Source: Flavobacterium sp.
GTDB taxonomy: Bacteria > Bacteroidota > Bacteroidia > Flavobacteriales > Flavobacteriaceae
Assembly: GCF_039595935.1 (NCBI RefSeq)
Contig: NZ_JBCNKR010000004.1
Coordinates: forward strand, 681,001-745,000
Direction of reading: 5' to 3'
Length of the DNA stretch: 64,000 bases
Shown here one piece after another: positions 51,759-60,387 of this stretch. Numbering within the stretch: the stretch's first letter is position 1; each line of letters begins with the position of its first letter. The position numbers and the translations under genes are program-made. The notes beneath the pieces were generated by a model. It made no database searches and was not told the DNA's origin. It saw only the letters and a program-made list of their open reading frames with translations.

Positions 51759-52123
51759 TATATAGTTAATAGTCACGATTAGAGGAATAGAAAAAAAAGA
51801 TGAAGCAATTCATGATTAAAATAAATTTGAGGATTCTTGCCGATAAAAAATTAAATGTTGAAATAATATAACTTTTGAACTTTAAAATATAACACGAAAT
51901 TTCTCAACATACTATAATTTTACAATTAAGAAATCAAAGCCAGAATTTAGAAGGATTGATGAAGAAAAGGCTTTTTAAAATTATAGATATTACTAAGACA
52001 AACTTATTACAAGTTTAGATTATAAAAAGAACATTGGTTATGTTAGTTTATTTTTGAGAAAAAAGCTATTCTAAATTTTTAGGGTAGCTTTCTTTTTTTA
52101 ATTTTAATACAAATATCCTAACT
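51759..52123. other. AT-rich spacer without a recognisable gene
   Basis: Only very short open frames occur, for example about 23 codons from an ATG near 51800, and none resembles a known protein. It ends in a terminator-like hairpin at 52062-52099 that precedes the next gene, so either a short RNA or a decayed gene may have lain here. Confidence 0.4.
52062..52099 (+). terminator. Hairpin followed by a T run, before the DUF6526 gene
   Basis: AAAGCTA..TCTAAA pairs with TTTAGGG..TAGCTTT (one mismatch region), followed by CTTTTTTT. There is no recognised gene immediately upstream for it to terminate. Confidence 0.6.
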
Positions 52124-52558
52124 ATGAAAATTCAAACCTATTACAACCACATTCGGTTTTATACTCCGCATCATTTTGTGTATTATCCGGTTTTAACTGT
52201 GTTTCTTGTGTTTAGTATTTATTTTGCCTTTACAACTCCGGATACTCTTATTTGGTCTTTTATAAGTGCAGTTTGGGTGTTTTTATTCTGTTTGGCTTTT
52301 ATGCTTCGCCAGCATTACGCCCTAATTCTACAAAACCGAATTGTACGCCTGGAACTTCGCTATCGTTTCTTTACTTTAACCGGAAAAAGGTTAGAAGAAT
52401 TTGAACACAAACTCACTGACGATCAAATCTTTGCACTTAGATTTGCACCAGATGATGAAATTCTTCCGCTGCTAGACGATGCCTTAAAAAATAACCTGAG
52501 CGGAGATGCTATAAAAAAAGCAATCGTACACTGGCGTGCTGATTATAACAGAGTTTAA
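52124..52558 (+). CDS. DUF6526 family membrane protein
   Basis: 144 residues with two TM helices (about 20-38 and 44-62). 'TYYNHIRFYTPHHFVYYPV', 'LILQNRIVRLELRYRFFTLTG' and 'LTDDQIFALRFAPDDEILPLLDDAL' are the landmarks I associate with DUF6526. The tail is cytosolic and helical. Its function is unknown. Confidence 0.75.
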   Translation: MKIQTYYNHIRFYTPHHFVYYPVLTVFLVFSIYFAFTTPDTLIWSFISAVWVFLFCLAFMLRQHYALILQNRIVRLELRYRFFTLTGKRLEEFEHKLTDDQIFALRFAPDDEILPLLDDALKNNLSGDAIKKAIVHWRADYNRV

Positions 52559-52578
52559 GTTATTTTAGATTGTTGATT

Positions 52579-53763
52579 TTAGATTTTAGATTCTGTTTTT
52601 GGCTTTTTATAATTAAAGAGAATATAAAACATAAATATATCCAGCCATACAATCGCTAATACGACAAAAAATATTGGCAAAATATTAGGATGCAGATAAT
52701 TGGGTTCGTAAAAGTAACGTTCTAAAGTCTGAAATTTTTCGTTTAGTTTTTTTCTGTCAAAGTAATTTTCGATTCCATTTAAACGTCTTTCCTGATTTTT
52801 AGCGTAGTAAAAAATCTGCGAAGTCAATCTCTTAGGAACAATACTGGATTGAATATTATATTTTTTAAATAAAGTATCCAGTTTTTGAAATTGATTTTTT
52901 AGCGAATCCTGCTTAAATTTATACAACAAATTATATCGCTTTACGGCTGTTTCATATTGCTGTTTCTCAATTGGCAGATCATTTATTGGTTTGTAGAGTG
53001 ATTTATTTTCAAGAAAAATACAAATATCCTTGTCGTATTCGGGGCTGACTTCAACACCTTTAAAAATGATTTGTGTGCTGTCTCCAACAACATTTTTTTT
53101 AATAATTCGCTCTTTTACGATATTGATATCCAATCCCGTAAAATCAAAAATAGAATCTGTTTTTTTAGCGACTTTGTTATACGTTTCAGTTAAAACTTTG
53201 AGTGTATCAATGCTGTAATAAGTCGTTTCGATATTAAACTGATCGTGATAAAGCAATACTTGTTTTTCTTCTTTAATTACCGGATAAGGTTTTGGGTATA
53301 AGATATTTTCGTAATTAAAAAGTCTTTCAGAATAATACGAAGTGTAATTGTATAAAAACGGATTTAGAACATTCAGCAGTTCTTTGTCTTTATTATAACT
53401 TTTTTCAGATAGTTCACTTTTCAATTTTGCATTTTGTCCAAAACTAAAGCTTATGAAAAAAGTTAGAGAGGCAAACGACAACACTAAAAGTACAAACCCA
53501 ATCTGAAGCAGTTTTCCAAAAGAATATTGCTGTCTGGCATGATTCTTCAGCAAAAAAATCAGAAAGAAAAACAAGAAAAAACAGGTTACAAAAAAGTGGG
53601 AAATCGAAATATCATCATAAAACTTAAACCTGTAAAACTCCGAATAGATATCAATTTTTTTAATGCCTTCAAATGTAAAATAGCCGTATAAAAAATATGC
53701 TAAATGTATAATTGCTAAAATAATAAAAGACTTAACGAAGTATTGTTTTAGAGTTTTATTCAT
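52579..53763 (-). CDS. Membrane protein of unknown function, 394 residues
   Basis: TM segments lie at about 12-30, 52-72, 84-106 and 362-385. They enclose a large soluble region (about 107-360) rich in Lys, Tyr and Asn with coiled-coil character ('FQKLDTLFKKYNI', 'RKKLNEKFQTLERYF'). An even number of TM segments places both ends on the same side. I do not recognise the family. It is transcribed alone and its stop lies 20 bases from the end of the convergent DUF6526 gene. Confidence 0.65.
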   Translation of the reverse strand: MNKTLKQYFVKSFIILAIIHLAYFLYGYFTFEGIKKIDIYSEFYRFKFYDDISISHFFVTCFFLFFFLIFLLKNHARQQYSFGKLLQIGFVLLVLSFASLTFFISFSFGQNAKLKSELSEKSYNKDKELLNVLNPFLYNYTSYYSERLFNYENILYPKPYPVIKEEKQVLLYHDQFNIETTYYSIDTLKVLTETYNKVAKKTDSIFDFTGLDINIVKERIIKKNVVGDSTQIIFKGVEVSPEYDKDICIFLENKSLYKPINDLPIEKQQYETAVKRYNLLYKFKQDSLKNQFQKLDTLFKKYNIQSSIVPKRLTSQIFYYAKNQERRLNGIENYFDRKKLNEKFQTLERYFYEPNYLHPNILPIFFVVLAIVWLDIFMFYILFNYKKPKTESKI

Positions 53764-53983
53764 ATTTCAAGGTTTATATTCAAATATAGTCAATGGTAAT
53801 GAGAATATCAATGACAATTTCAATGTCAATTGCAATTGTAGTGGTGATTTTGTTATTTAAAATCCAAAAGAAAACGTATTTAACTGAAAACCAAAATAAT
53901 AACTCTCAACAAATCGATATGTATGAAATTTTTTACTAACTTTAGTTGTTAAAAATTCATTAATAAACCTAACAATCAATCCC

Positions 53984-54898
53984 ATGAAAAAATTAGTTTA
54001 TTTTTTGATATTACCCCTTTCCTATTTTTCGGTTAATGCACAAACCACAGCCGAAATAACCGAAGAAAATACTTTAACCGAAATTCAAAACATTGACAGA
54101 AAAATGCTGAATTATCAGGATGACGATCTGCCCTGGCACGGGCGTCGATTTAAAGTTACAGCCGGTGCATTTTTTCCTGTAAACAATACCGAAATTGAAG
54201 TTAACGGAACAAACGGAAATATCGGAACCGATATTGATTTTGAAAAAGATTTAGGTTTTCAAAATAATACCGTTTCTTTTTTCGGAACTTTTGAATGGCG
54301 TGCTTCACGCAGATCACGTTTTAATCTGGAATATTTTTATTTAAAAAGATCTTCAGAAAAAACACTTCAAAAAGAAATCAACTTTCAGGATCATACTTAT
54401 CCTGTCGATGCAAGAGTTTCGGCTTTTATGGATAATGAAATGATTCGGTTTGCCTATGGATATGCTATCGTTTCGAAACCCAAATATGAGTTGGGTTTAT
54501 TGATTGGTGCGCATGTAATGCTTGCCGATGTTGGAATGCGATTAGAAGCTAATACTCAGGCGTTAGAATATCACGATAATGTCGATTTTACTGCACCTTT
54601 ACCTGACATTGGAATTTGGGGTGAGTTTGTGCTTGGAAGAAAAGTAGGTTTATATGCAAACGTAAATTATTTTGCCCTTAAAGTTAACGATATTGATGGT
54701 CGAATTATCAGTTATAATTTATCGGTTTTGTATAATGTCTATAAAAATTTTAGTTTGACTGCGGGATATACTGGTTTAAATATTAGAGTAGATGTTACCA
54801 GACCAAGAATTGATGGTTTCTTTAAATGGGGTTACAATGGCCCTACTTTAGCAGCAACGTATAGTTTTGGAAACCATGTGAAGTTTTATAAGCATTAA
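53984..54898 (+). CDS. Outer-membrane beta-barrel protein, hypothetical
   Basis: 304 residues with a signal peptide (cut after 'SVNAQ', residue 20). Repeated amphipathic strands rich in aromatic residues ('FFGTFEWRASRRSRFNLEYFYL', 'MIRFAYGYAIVSKPKYELGLLIGAHVML', 'FSLTAGYTGLNIRVDVTRPRI') and the end 'LAATYSFGNHVKFYKH' indicate an 8-12 strand barrel. The role is unknown. TAACTTTAG upstream resembles a weak promoter box. Confidence 0.7.
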   Translation: MKKLVYFLILPLSYFSVNAQTTAEITEENTLTEIQNIDRKMLNYQDDDLPWHGRRFKVTAGAFFPVNNTEIEVNGTNGNIGTDIDFEKDLGFQNNTVSFFGTFEWRASRRSRFNLEYFYLKRSSEKTLQKEINFQDHTYPVDARVSAFMDNEMIRFAYGYAIVSKPKYELGLLIGAHVMLADVGMRLEANTQALEYHDNVDFTAPLPDIGIWGEFVLGRKVGLYANVNYFALKVNDIDGRIISYNLSVLYNVYKNFSLTAGYTGLNIRVDVTRPRIDGFFKWGYNGPTLAATYSFGNHVKFYKH

Positions 54899-55272
54899 AT
54901 TTTTGTTTAAAGTTTTAAGTTTCAGGTTCCTATAGGAATTTAAAATTTAACCGCAAAGTTCGCTAAGTTTTTTACGCAAAGCACACTAAGGTTTTTTGAT
55001 AAGCTGCATTTACAATGCTAAAGTTCGCAAAGCTTTATCAACACAAAGCTTTGAGAACTTTGCCGTTTTATAAAACCCTACATATTAAAAAATCTTAGCG
55101 CCCTTTGCGTAAAAAACTTAGCACTATTTGCGGTAAAAAAAATTATGCACAGATATTTAAATGAACTTATATAACTTATATGGTTTAATCAAAAAAAAAA
55201 CAAACCCGACATCTTTTTCAAGATATCGGGTTCATCCACTCAAACTTAACTCAAAAATAAACTAAAACTGAC
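54899..55272. repeat. Spacer with a long imperfect palindrome
   Basis: No gene. ACCGCAAAG..GCTAAG..TTTTTTACGCAAAG near 54950-54985 is mirrored by CTTTGCGTAAAAAACTTAGC..TTTGCGGT near 55098-55135, giving a hairpin of nearly 190 bases. Inside are GCAAAGCTTT-type words. A terminator lies at the right end. Confidence 0.7.
55202..55232 (-). terminator. Terminator of the polysaccharide utilisation operon
   Basis: On the minus strand ACCCGATATCTTG pairs with CAAGATGTCGGGT (allowing one mismatch) and is followed by TTTG and a run of Ts. Confidence 0.8.
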
Positions 55273-57297
55273 TTATTTTTCGACCGGAGTAAATTTTATA
55301 GCTGTTCCTCCTCCAGCTGCCAATTTGATATTTAAAACGGTTTGGTTATTTACCTTTTGTTTTGAAATTGTAACCGGATAAGGATTTGTTTTATAGTTTG
55401 CTCCTGCTCCGTCTGTATAGATTTCGGCTTCGTATTCTTTTCCTTTGTCTAAAAAAGATAACGTTACTTTTAGATCTCTCGCATCTTTGTTTGTAATAGA
55501 ACCTAAATACCAGTTTTTCTCGTCCCAGTCTTTACGAACGATTGTGGTGTATTCTCCAATTTTAGAATCCAGAACTTTTGTATCTGACCAAGTGCATGGA
55601 ACATCTTTTATGAATTGAAATTCAGGTTTATCAACATAATTTTCAGGTAAATCTGATGCCATTTGCAGCGGACTGAAAATAATTACATACAATGCCAGTT
55701 GATTTGCCAAAGTCGTTTGTACTCTTGCTCCCGAAGGTGTTTTATAATCAAAATTGAAATTCCCTGGTGTGTAATCAAACGGACCTGAAAGCATTCTTGT
55801 AAATGGTAAAGTTGTTAAATGCTGAGGCGTATTTCCGCCGTCTACAGACCACGCATTGTATTCCTGACCTCTTCCACCTTCCTGAGACATAAAGTTCGGA
55901 TACGTACGCTGAATTCCGGTTCCTTTTATCGGTTCATGATTATCAATCATAATATGATATTTGGCTGCCGTTTCGATTACTTTTCTGTAATGACGAGACG
56001 CATATTGGCTGTCGTGCCATTCTTTTTTGTCCAAATATTTGTTTACATAACCTGTTTTAACCGAGTTTACACCCATTTTTTGATATAGCTTGAAGGCATC
56101 TTCCAGCTGACTTTCATAATGTTTAGAAGCGCCAGCTGTCTCATGATGACCTATTAATCGAACATTTTTTATGGCAGCATATTTTGTAATTTCTTCCAAA
56201 TTAAAATCTGGATAAGCTTTTACAAAACTAAATGCTTTTCCATCGGCAGTCCAGTCGCCGTCCCAGCCCTCGTTCCAGCCTTCTACCAGAACGCCGTCAA
56301 AATTGTTTTTCGCAGCAAAATCAATATATTCTTTTGTATTTTTTGTTGTAGCACCGTGTTTTGGTCCTTGCCCCCAAGTGAATTTTTCTAAGTGCATTCC
56401 CCACCAAATTCCGATGTATTTAGAAGGCGTAATCCACGAAAGATCTTCAATTTTTGAAGGTTCGTTCAAATTCAGCATAATTGTAGAAGTTGCAACTTCT
56501 CCGGGAGTTTTCCCAACAACAACGGTTCTCCAAGGCGTTTTAAAAGGTGTTTCAGCATATACTTTTACACCATCTGCCCACGGTACTAAATCGCTTTTGT
56601 ATTGTTTATCACTTGTTTTTAAAAGTGTCATCGAAGCAAAATCTGTTAAGTTGGCTTCGTGAATCGCCACGTATAAATTCTCTTTTGTTTCAAAAGTTGC
56701 CGGAGTATTTATGGTATCTGTTTTACTGATTGGCGTTTTGCGGTATTCACTTTCGTAATAACTGTTTTCACGGTGCACCGGAATCCACCAAACATCATTA
56801 TTTGATTTAAAAGTAAATTGTGTGATTTCGTTTGAAATTTTCACTTTTCCTAAATTCGGCTGTTTTGGAAATTCATATCTAAATCCTACTCCGTCATCAA
56901 AAACCCTGAAAATAATATCAACTAAACGCTCTTCTCCTTTTGCTTCTTTTAAGTGAACAATCAATTCGTTATGGTGATCACGAACTTTTTTGAATTCTCC
57001 CCAAGGCTGTTCCCAGGTTTCATCAGCAGATTTTTCTTCGGTGGAAACCACTTCAAAACCTTCTGTCATTTTTTGAATTCCCTGAAATTCAAATCCCATT
57101 AAAGAAGGTTCTATAACCGATTTTCCGTTAGAAGTAAAACTGTACTGAGGCTGCCCTGAAACAGTTAATTCAAAGGTGAGTTCTGTTACTTTTCCAGGCG
57201 AATTGATTTTGTATGTTTTTTTAGTACCAGCACTGCAGGCGTAAATTAATATTGACGCTAAAGCAATTATACAGTATCTATATCTTATGTTTTTCAT
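55273..57297 (-). CDS. Glycoside hydrolase family 97 (SusB-like) lipoprotein
   Basis: 674 residues with lipobox 'ILIYAC' (Cys21). N-terminal beta-super-sandwich (about 30-285), (beta/alpha)8 barrel (about 286-575) and C-terminal sheet as in SusB. In the barrel, 'GVNSVKTGYV' has Gly where retaining alpha-galactosidase members have the nucleophile Asp. 'MIDNHEPIKGTG' and 'SQEGGRGQEYNAW' carry glutamates that fit the inverting alpha-glucosidase type. It should release glucose from alpha-glucosides at the cell surface or in the periplasm. It is the last gene of the locus. Confidence 0.9.
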   Translation of the reverse strand: MKNIRYRYCIIALASILIYACSAGTKKTYKINSPGKVTELTFELTVSGQPQYSFTSNGKSVIEPSLMGFEFQGIQKMTEGFEVVSTEEKSADETWEQPWGEFKKVRDHHNELIVHLKEAKGEERLVDIIFRVFDDGVGFRYEFPKQPNLGKVKISNEITQFTFKSNNDVWWIPVHRENSYYESEYRKTPISKTDTINTPATFETKENLYVAIHEANLTDFASMTLLKTSDKQYKSDLVPWADGVKVYAETPFKTPWRTVVVGKTPGEVATSTIMLNLNEPSKIEDLSWITPSKYIGIWWGMHLEKFTWGQGPKHGATTKNTKEYIDFAAKNNFDGVLVEGWNEGWDGDWTADGKAFSFVKAYPDFNLEEITKYAAIKNVRLIGHHETAGASKHYESQLEDAFKLYQKMGVNSVKTGYVNKYLDKKEWHDSQYASRHYRKVIETAAKYHIMIDNHEPIKGTGIQRTYPNFMSQEGGRGQEYNAWSVDGGNTPQHLTTLPFTRMLSGPFDYTPGNFNFDYKTPSGARVQTTLANQLALYVIIFSPLQMASDLPENYVDKPEFQFIKDVPCTWSDTKVLDSKIGEYTTIVRKDWDEKNWYLGSITNKDARDLKVTLSFLDKGKEYEAEIYTDGAGANYKTNPYPVTISKQKVNNQTVLNIKLAAGGGTAIKFTPVEK

Positions 57298-57322
57298 TAT
57301 TTAATTGTATTAATTACAACTC

Positions 57323-58567
57323 TTATTTTATTTCGTTTATTAACTGTTTTGCTTTTGCTGGCTGCATTGAAACAAAATAATTAAAAGCCTGATCCAGTTT
57401 ATTCTGAGCATCGGCATTGCCTTTCTTTTCTACGCGCAGATTATACATTTTGCTTATATCCGGAAATACAGATTCTGTGTTTTTAACTCCTGCAAATGCT
57501 TTTACTTTTTCGATGTAGGTGTAACCAAATTCTACTGTTGGTTCGAACATAGTTCCTTCTCCAAAGTCATTCCAGGTAATTAACTGCAGGTAATTTAAAT
57601 TGGCATTTTTAGCCAGAGAAAGAGTTTCGTCGAGCGTTGCTCCGTTGTTGTGGTCAATTGTCCACCCGATTGCTGCTCCGCCTCCGCCTTCGGCATAAAA
57701 ATCTTTAAACCCAGGATAAGCACTTCCTATTGCTACAGAAAGTTTTGGTTTTGTATTGGTATAAAAATTTGTTAGATATGTACTGTTTTTATAAACCCAC
57801 GCATATTCTCCAGATGCATTTGCTCCGGCTTCTACAGATTGGTCCCAAAGGGTTAAAAAGGTAGGTTTTGTAGTCAAAGTATTGAAAACGTTTGTCCACT
57901 CGGCAGGCGTTTGCAATACTATTGGTCCAAAATTCAACAACAATGGTTTTCCGTTTACTTTGATGTAGTTTGCATCATCAAAATAATTTTTCTCCATATA
58001 AGCTAAATCGGTTTTTGCTGCGCTGGTTACAGAAATTGCTTTTCCGGCATTGACAACATTTGTTGTAACTCTGTCTTCATAAACAATGGCATATTCTAAA
58101 CCCACTTTATCCAGCATGGCAATAAGCTGTTCTGTATTTTCTTTTACCATTCGGTAATCGTTAACGTCGTAAGTTCCGTACCAATCAATTAAAACACCAT
58201 CAATTCCTGAATATTTCATCAATAATAAATGATTTTCAATCACATTTTTATCTCCGGAATGATACGGACCAATAAGAGGATAATAGTAAGAAGCAATTTC
58301 CCTGCGGTTGTTTGCGCCTATAGTATTTGGATTTTTGTTTGCCATTGTCCAGTGATATCCCCATTTTTTATCGGCACTGCTTTCATTGGTTTCAAACCAG
58401 GGCATATAGTGTACATAAATTTTGGTGCTGTTTGTTTTTTCAACGGCAACCGGTTTAAGTACTTCTGGTTTTACTGGTTCTTCGGGACTTTTGTCATCGC
58501 TGCTGCATCCGGAAACGACTACAAGATTCATTATCCCAAAAAACAATAATGTGATATATCTTTTCAT
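57323..58567 (-). CDS. Glycoside hydrolase family 71/99-like lipoprotein
   Basis: 414 residues from the ATG that starts a lipoprotein signal ('KRYITLLFFGIMNLVVVSGC', Cys21). An upstream GTG would add eight residues and is less likely. A short Pro/Glu linker leads to a TIM-barrel: 'KIYVHYMPWFETNESS', 'HLLLMKYSGIDGVLIDWYGTYD', 'EYAIVYEDR', 'LQLITWNDFGEGTMFEPTVEFG' with the acidic residues expected of GH71/GH99-like enzymes. GH71 cuts alpha-1,3-glucan and GH99 alpha-mannoside chains. The sequence alone does not decide. Confidence 0.8.
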   Translation of the reverse strand: MKRYITLLFFGIMNLVVVSGCSSDDKSPEEPVKPEVLKPVAVEKTNSTKIYVHYMPWFETNESSADKKWGYHWTMANKNPNTIGANNRREIASYYYPLIGPYHSGDKNVIENHLLLMKYSGIDGVLIDWYGTYDVNDYRMVKENTEQLIAMLDKVGLEYAIVYEDRVTTNVVNAGKAISVTSAAKTDLAYMEKNYFDDANYIKVNGKPLLLNFGPIVLQTPAEWTNVFNTLTTKPTFLTLWDQSVEAGANASGEYAWVYKNSTYLTNFYTNTKPKLSVAIGSAYPGFKDFYAEGGGGAAIGWTIDHNNGATLDETLSLAKNANLNYLQLITWNDFGEGTMFEPTVEFGYTYIEKVKAFAGVKNTESVFPDISKMYNLRVEKKGNADAQNKLDQAFNYFVSMQPAKAKQLINEIK

Positions 58568-58591
58568 ATTGATGTTTGTTTTATTTGCCAC

Positions 58592-58848
58592 AGATTAAAG
58601 GATTAAAAAGGATTTTTTTATTGTATTTTTAATTACAATCTGTGATTAAATTATTTCACGCAGATTTCAATAGATTTAAGCAGATTGTGCAGATTTATTA
58701 TACATTAAAATTAGATCTGCTTTGATCTGCAAAATCTGCGTGAAACATTTTTTTTAAATCTTTTTAAGCCTTTACTGCGGTAAAAATTATTCTTTAAAAA
58801 TATGTCAGCCTTCCACGACTAACCAACATGGAAGACTGACACTCAGTT
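58592..58848. repeat. Spacer with GCAGATT-word inverted repeat and a terminator-like hairpin
   Basis: CACGCAGATTTCAATAGATT near 58654 is mirrored by AAAATCTGCGTGAAA near 58732, with more AGATCTGC words between. A second hairpin at 58803-58841 is listed separately. No gene was found. Confidence 0.65.
58803..58841 (-). terminator. Hairpin after the SusD gene
   Basis: On the minus strand TGTCAGTCTTCCATG pairs with CGTGGAAGGCTGACA, followed by TATTTTT. In mid-operon it may lower expression of the enzyme genes relative to susC/susD. Confidence 0.75.
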
Positions 58849-60363
58849 CTAATTTACCGGGTACCCAGGATTTTGTACCAGGTTTTTATTTGTAGTTAAA
58901 ACTGTACTCGGAATTGGAAAAATCGCTCTGTAAGCTGGTGTTGCTCCTTTTTCCCACCAAGGCAGGAAGAATGTTCCAAAACGAATGTTGTCTGTTCTTC
59001 TTCTTCCTTCAAAAGTGAATTCTTTAAGCAATTCCTGATCTATAAAGTTAAGATCGATTGTTGCCGGCATTTCTTCTCCGGCACGGGCTGTAACTTGTTG
59101 TACAAAAGGTTTTGCTAAGTCTGGAGAGCCTAAACGAACGTAACATTCTGCCTGCATCATTAAAATTTCGGCATAACGAATTACTACTAAATCGTGATCG
59201 CGTTCCCATGTTTCTCCGGCTTTCATTTCATATTTTCCTAAACGAACACCTTCGTTTTCTTTAGCATCAGTAATACTTGTAACTTCTTCTGTATAGGTTA
59301 ATGGTTCTCCATTATCCATTGTTATTACAGTTCCTGTTGCTAAATTGATCTGATCTCCGGCCACCATACATTTTTTTCTTTTGTCTGTATCTGCAAAAGC
59401 AGAATAAACTCCCGGCTGTGCACACATTCCGTTTGCACTCCAAGGATAATCTCCAACTGGAGAAACTGTTAATTTATGAAGGTAATGACATGACATTGAG
59501 TTCATGTAGTTTCCAACAGTTCCTGCTTTTGAATCGTAAGGAATTGCAAAAATAATTTCAGGAGATTTCTCATTTTGAGTTGCAAAATTGGCGAAGAAAT
59601 CCGGTGCTAATGTGTACCCTGAAATTTTTTGACACATATCGATACAATCCTGCCAGCGTTCTGTTCCTATGAAAGCTTTTGAGTTAAGATATAATCTTGC
59701 TAAAAGTGCATAAGCTACATTTTTTGTCATTTTTGAATACACTACATTTCCAGTTAAATGCGGAATTGCGTCTGTTAACTCTTTTTCTACAAAATCATAA
59801 ACTTGTTTTCTTGTAGAGTTTGAAGGCAAAGCGGTATCTTCAAAGTTTACTACGATTGGCACATTTCCGAATAAATCTAAAAGATTGTAATAGTAATAGG
59901 CTCTTAGCGCTTTTAACTCAGCATAAATTGGTGCTTTTGCATTGTCTGTCAATGATGATTTATCGATTTGATAAATGATAGAGTTGATTTTTGCAATTCC
60001 GGTATAGTTGTAACGCCAAGCCGAAAGAATCATACGATTGTCTGCTTTCCAGGTATGTCTTTGTGCATCCTGATATTGTCCGCCATCGTACCAGTTTGTT
60101 CCTCTTGTAGGGATTGTAGCTTCATCTGAAACGGTTTCATTCAAAAAGAATACGTATTCGCAGGTTGGGTAATTGTTTGAAATTCCATCAGCGAAACCTC
60201 TTAATGAAGAATATGCTCCTCCAACTAATGCATCAATTTCTTTTGGCGTATTTCCAAAATTTCCATCTTCTACTCTATCATATAATTGTTCGTCCAAATC
60301 GGTACAAGATGATATCGTAAAAAGCATGCTTACTAATATTGCTGCTGTTATTTTGATTTTCAT
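58849..60363 (-). CDS. SusD/RagB family nutrient-binding outer-membrane lipoprotein
   Basis: 504 residues with lipobox 'TISSC' (Cys20). 'LYDRVEDGNFGNTPKEIDALVGGAYSSLRG' (landmark), the TPR-like 'APIYAELKALRAYYYYNLLDLFGNVPIV', 'DLVVIRYAEILMMQAECYVRLG' and 'EFTFEGRRRTDNIRFGTF' are diagnostic. It binds the oligosaccharide at the surface and closes as a lid on the SusC channel encoded 24 bases upstream. Confidence 0.97.
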   Translation of the reverse strand: MKIKITAAILVSMLFTISSCTDLDEQLYDRVEDGNFGNTPKEIDALVGGAYSSLRGFADGISNNYPTCEYVFFLNETVSDEATIPTRGTNWYDGGQYQDAQRHTWKADNRMILSAWRYNYTGIAKINSIIYQIDKSSLTDNAKAPIYAELKALRAYYYYNLLDLFGNVPIVVNFEDTALPSNSTRKQVYDFVEKELTDAIPHLTGNVVYSKMTKNVAYALLARLYLNSKAFIGTERWQDCIDMCQKISGYTLAPDFFANFATQNEKSPEIIFAIPYDSKAGTVGNYMNSMSCHYLHKLTVSPVGDYPWSANGMCAQPGVYSAFADTDKRKKCMVAGDQINLATGTVITMDNGEPLTYTEEVTSITDAKENEGVRLGKYEMKAGETWERDHDLVVIRYAEILMMQAECYVRLGSPDLAKPFVQQVTARAGEEMPATIDLNFIDQELLKEFTFEGRRRTDNIRFGTFFLPWWEKGATPAYRAIFPIPSTVLTTNKNLVQNPGYPVN

Positions 60364-60387
60364 TTTTTATATTTTTGAGTTAATCGC

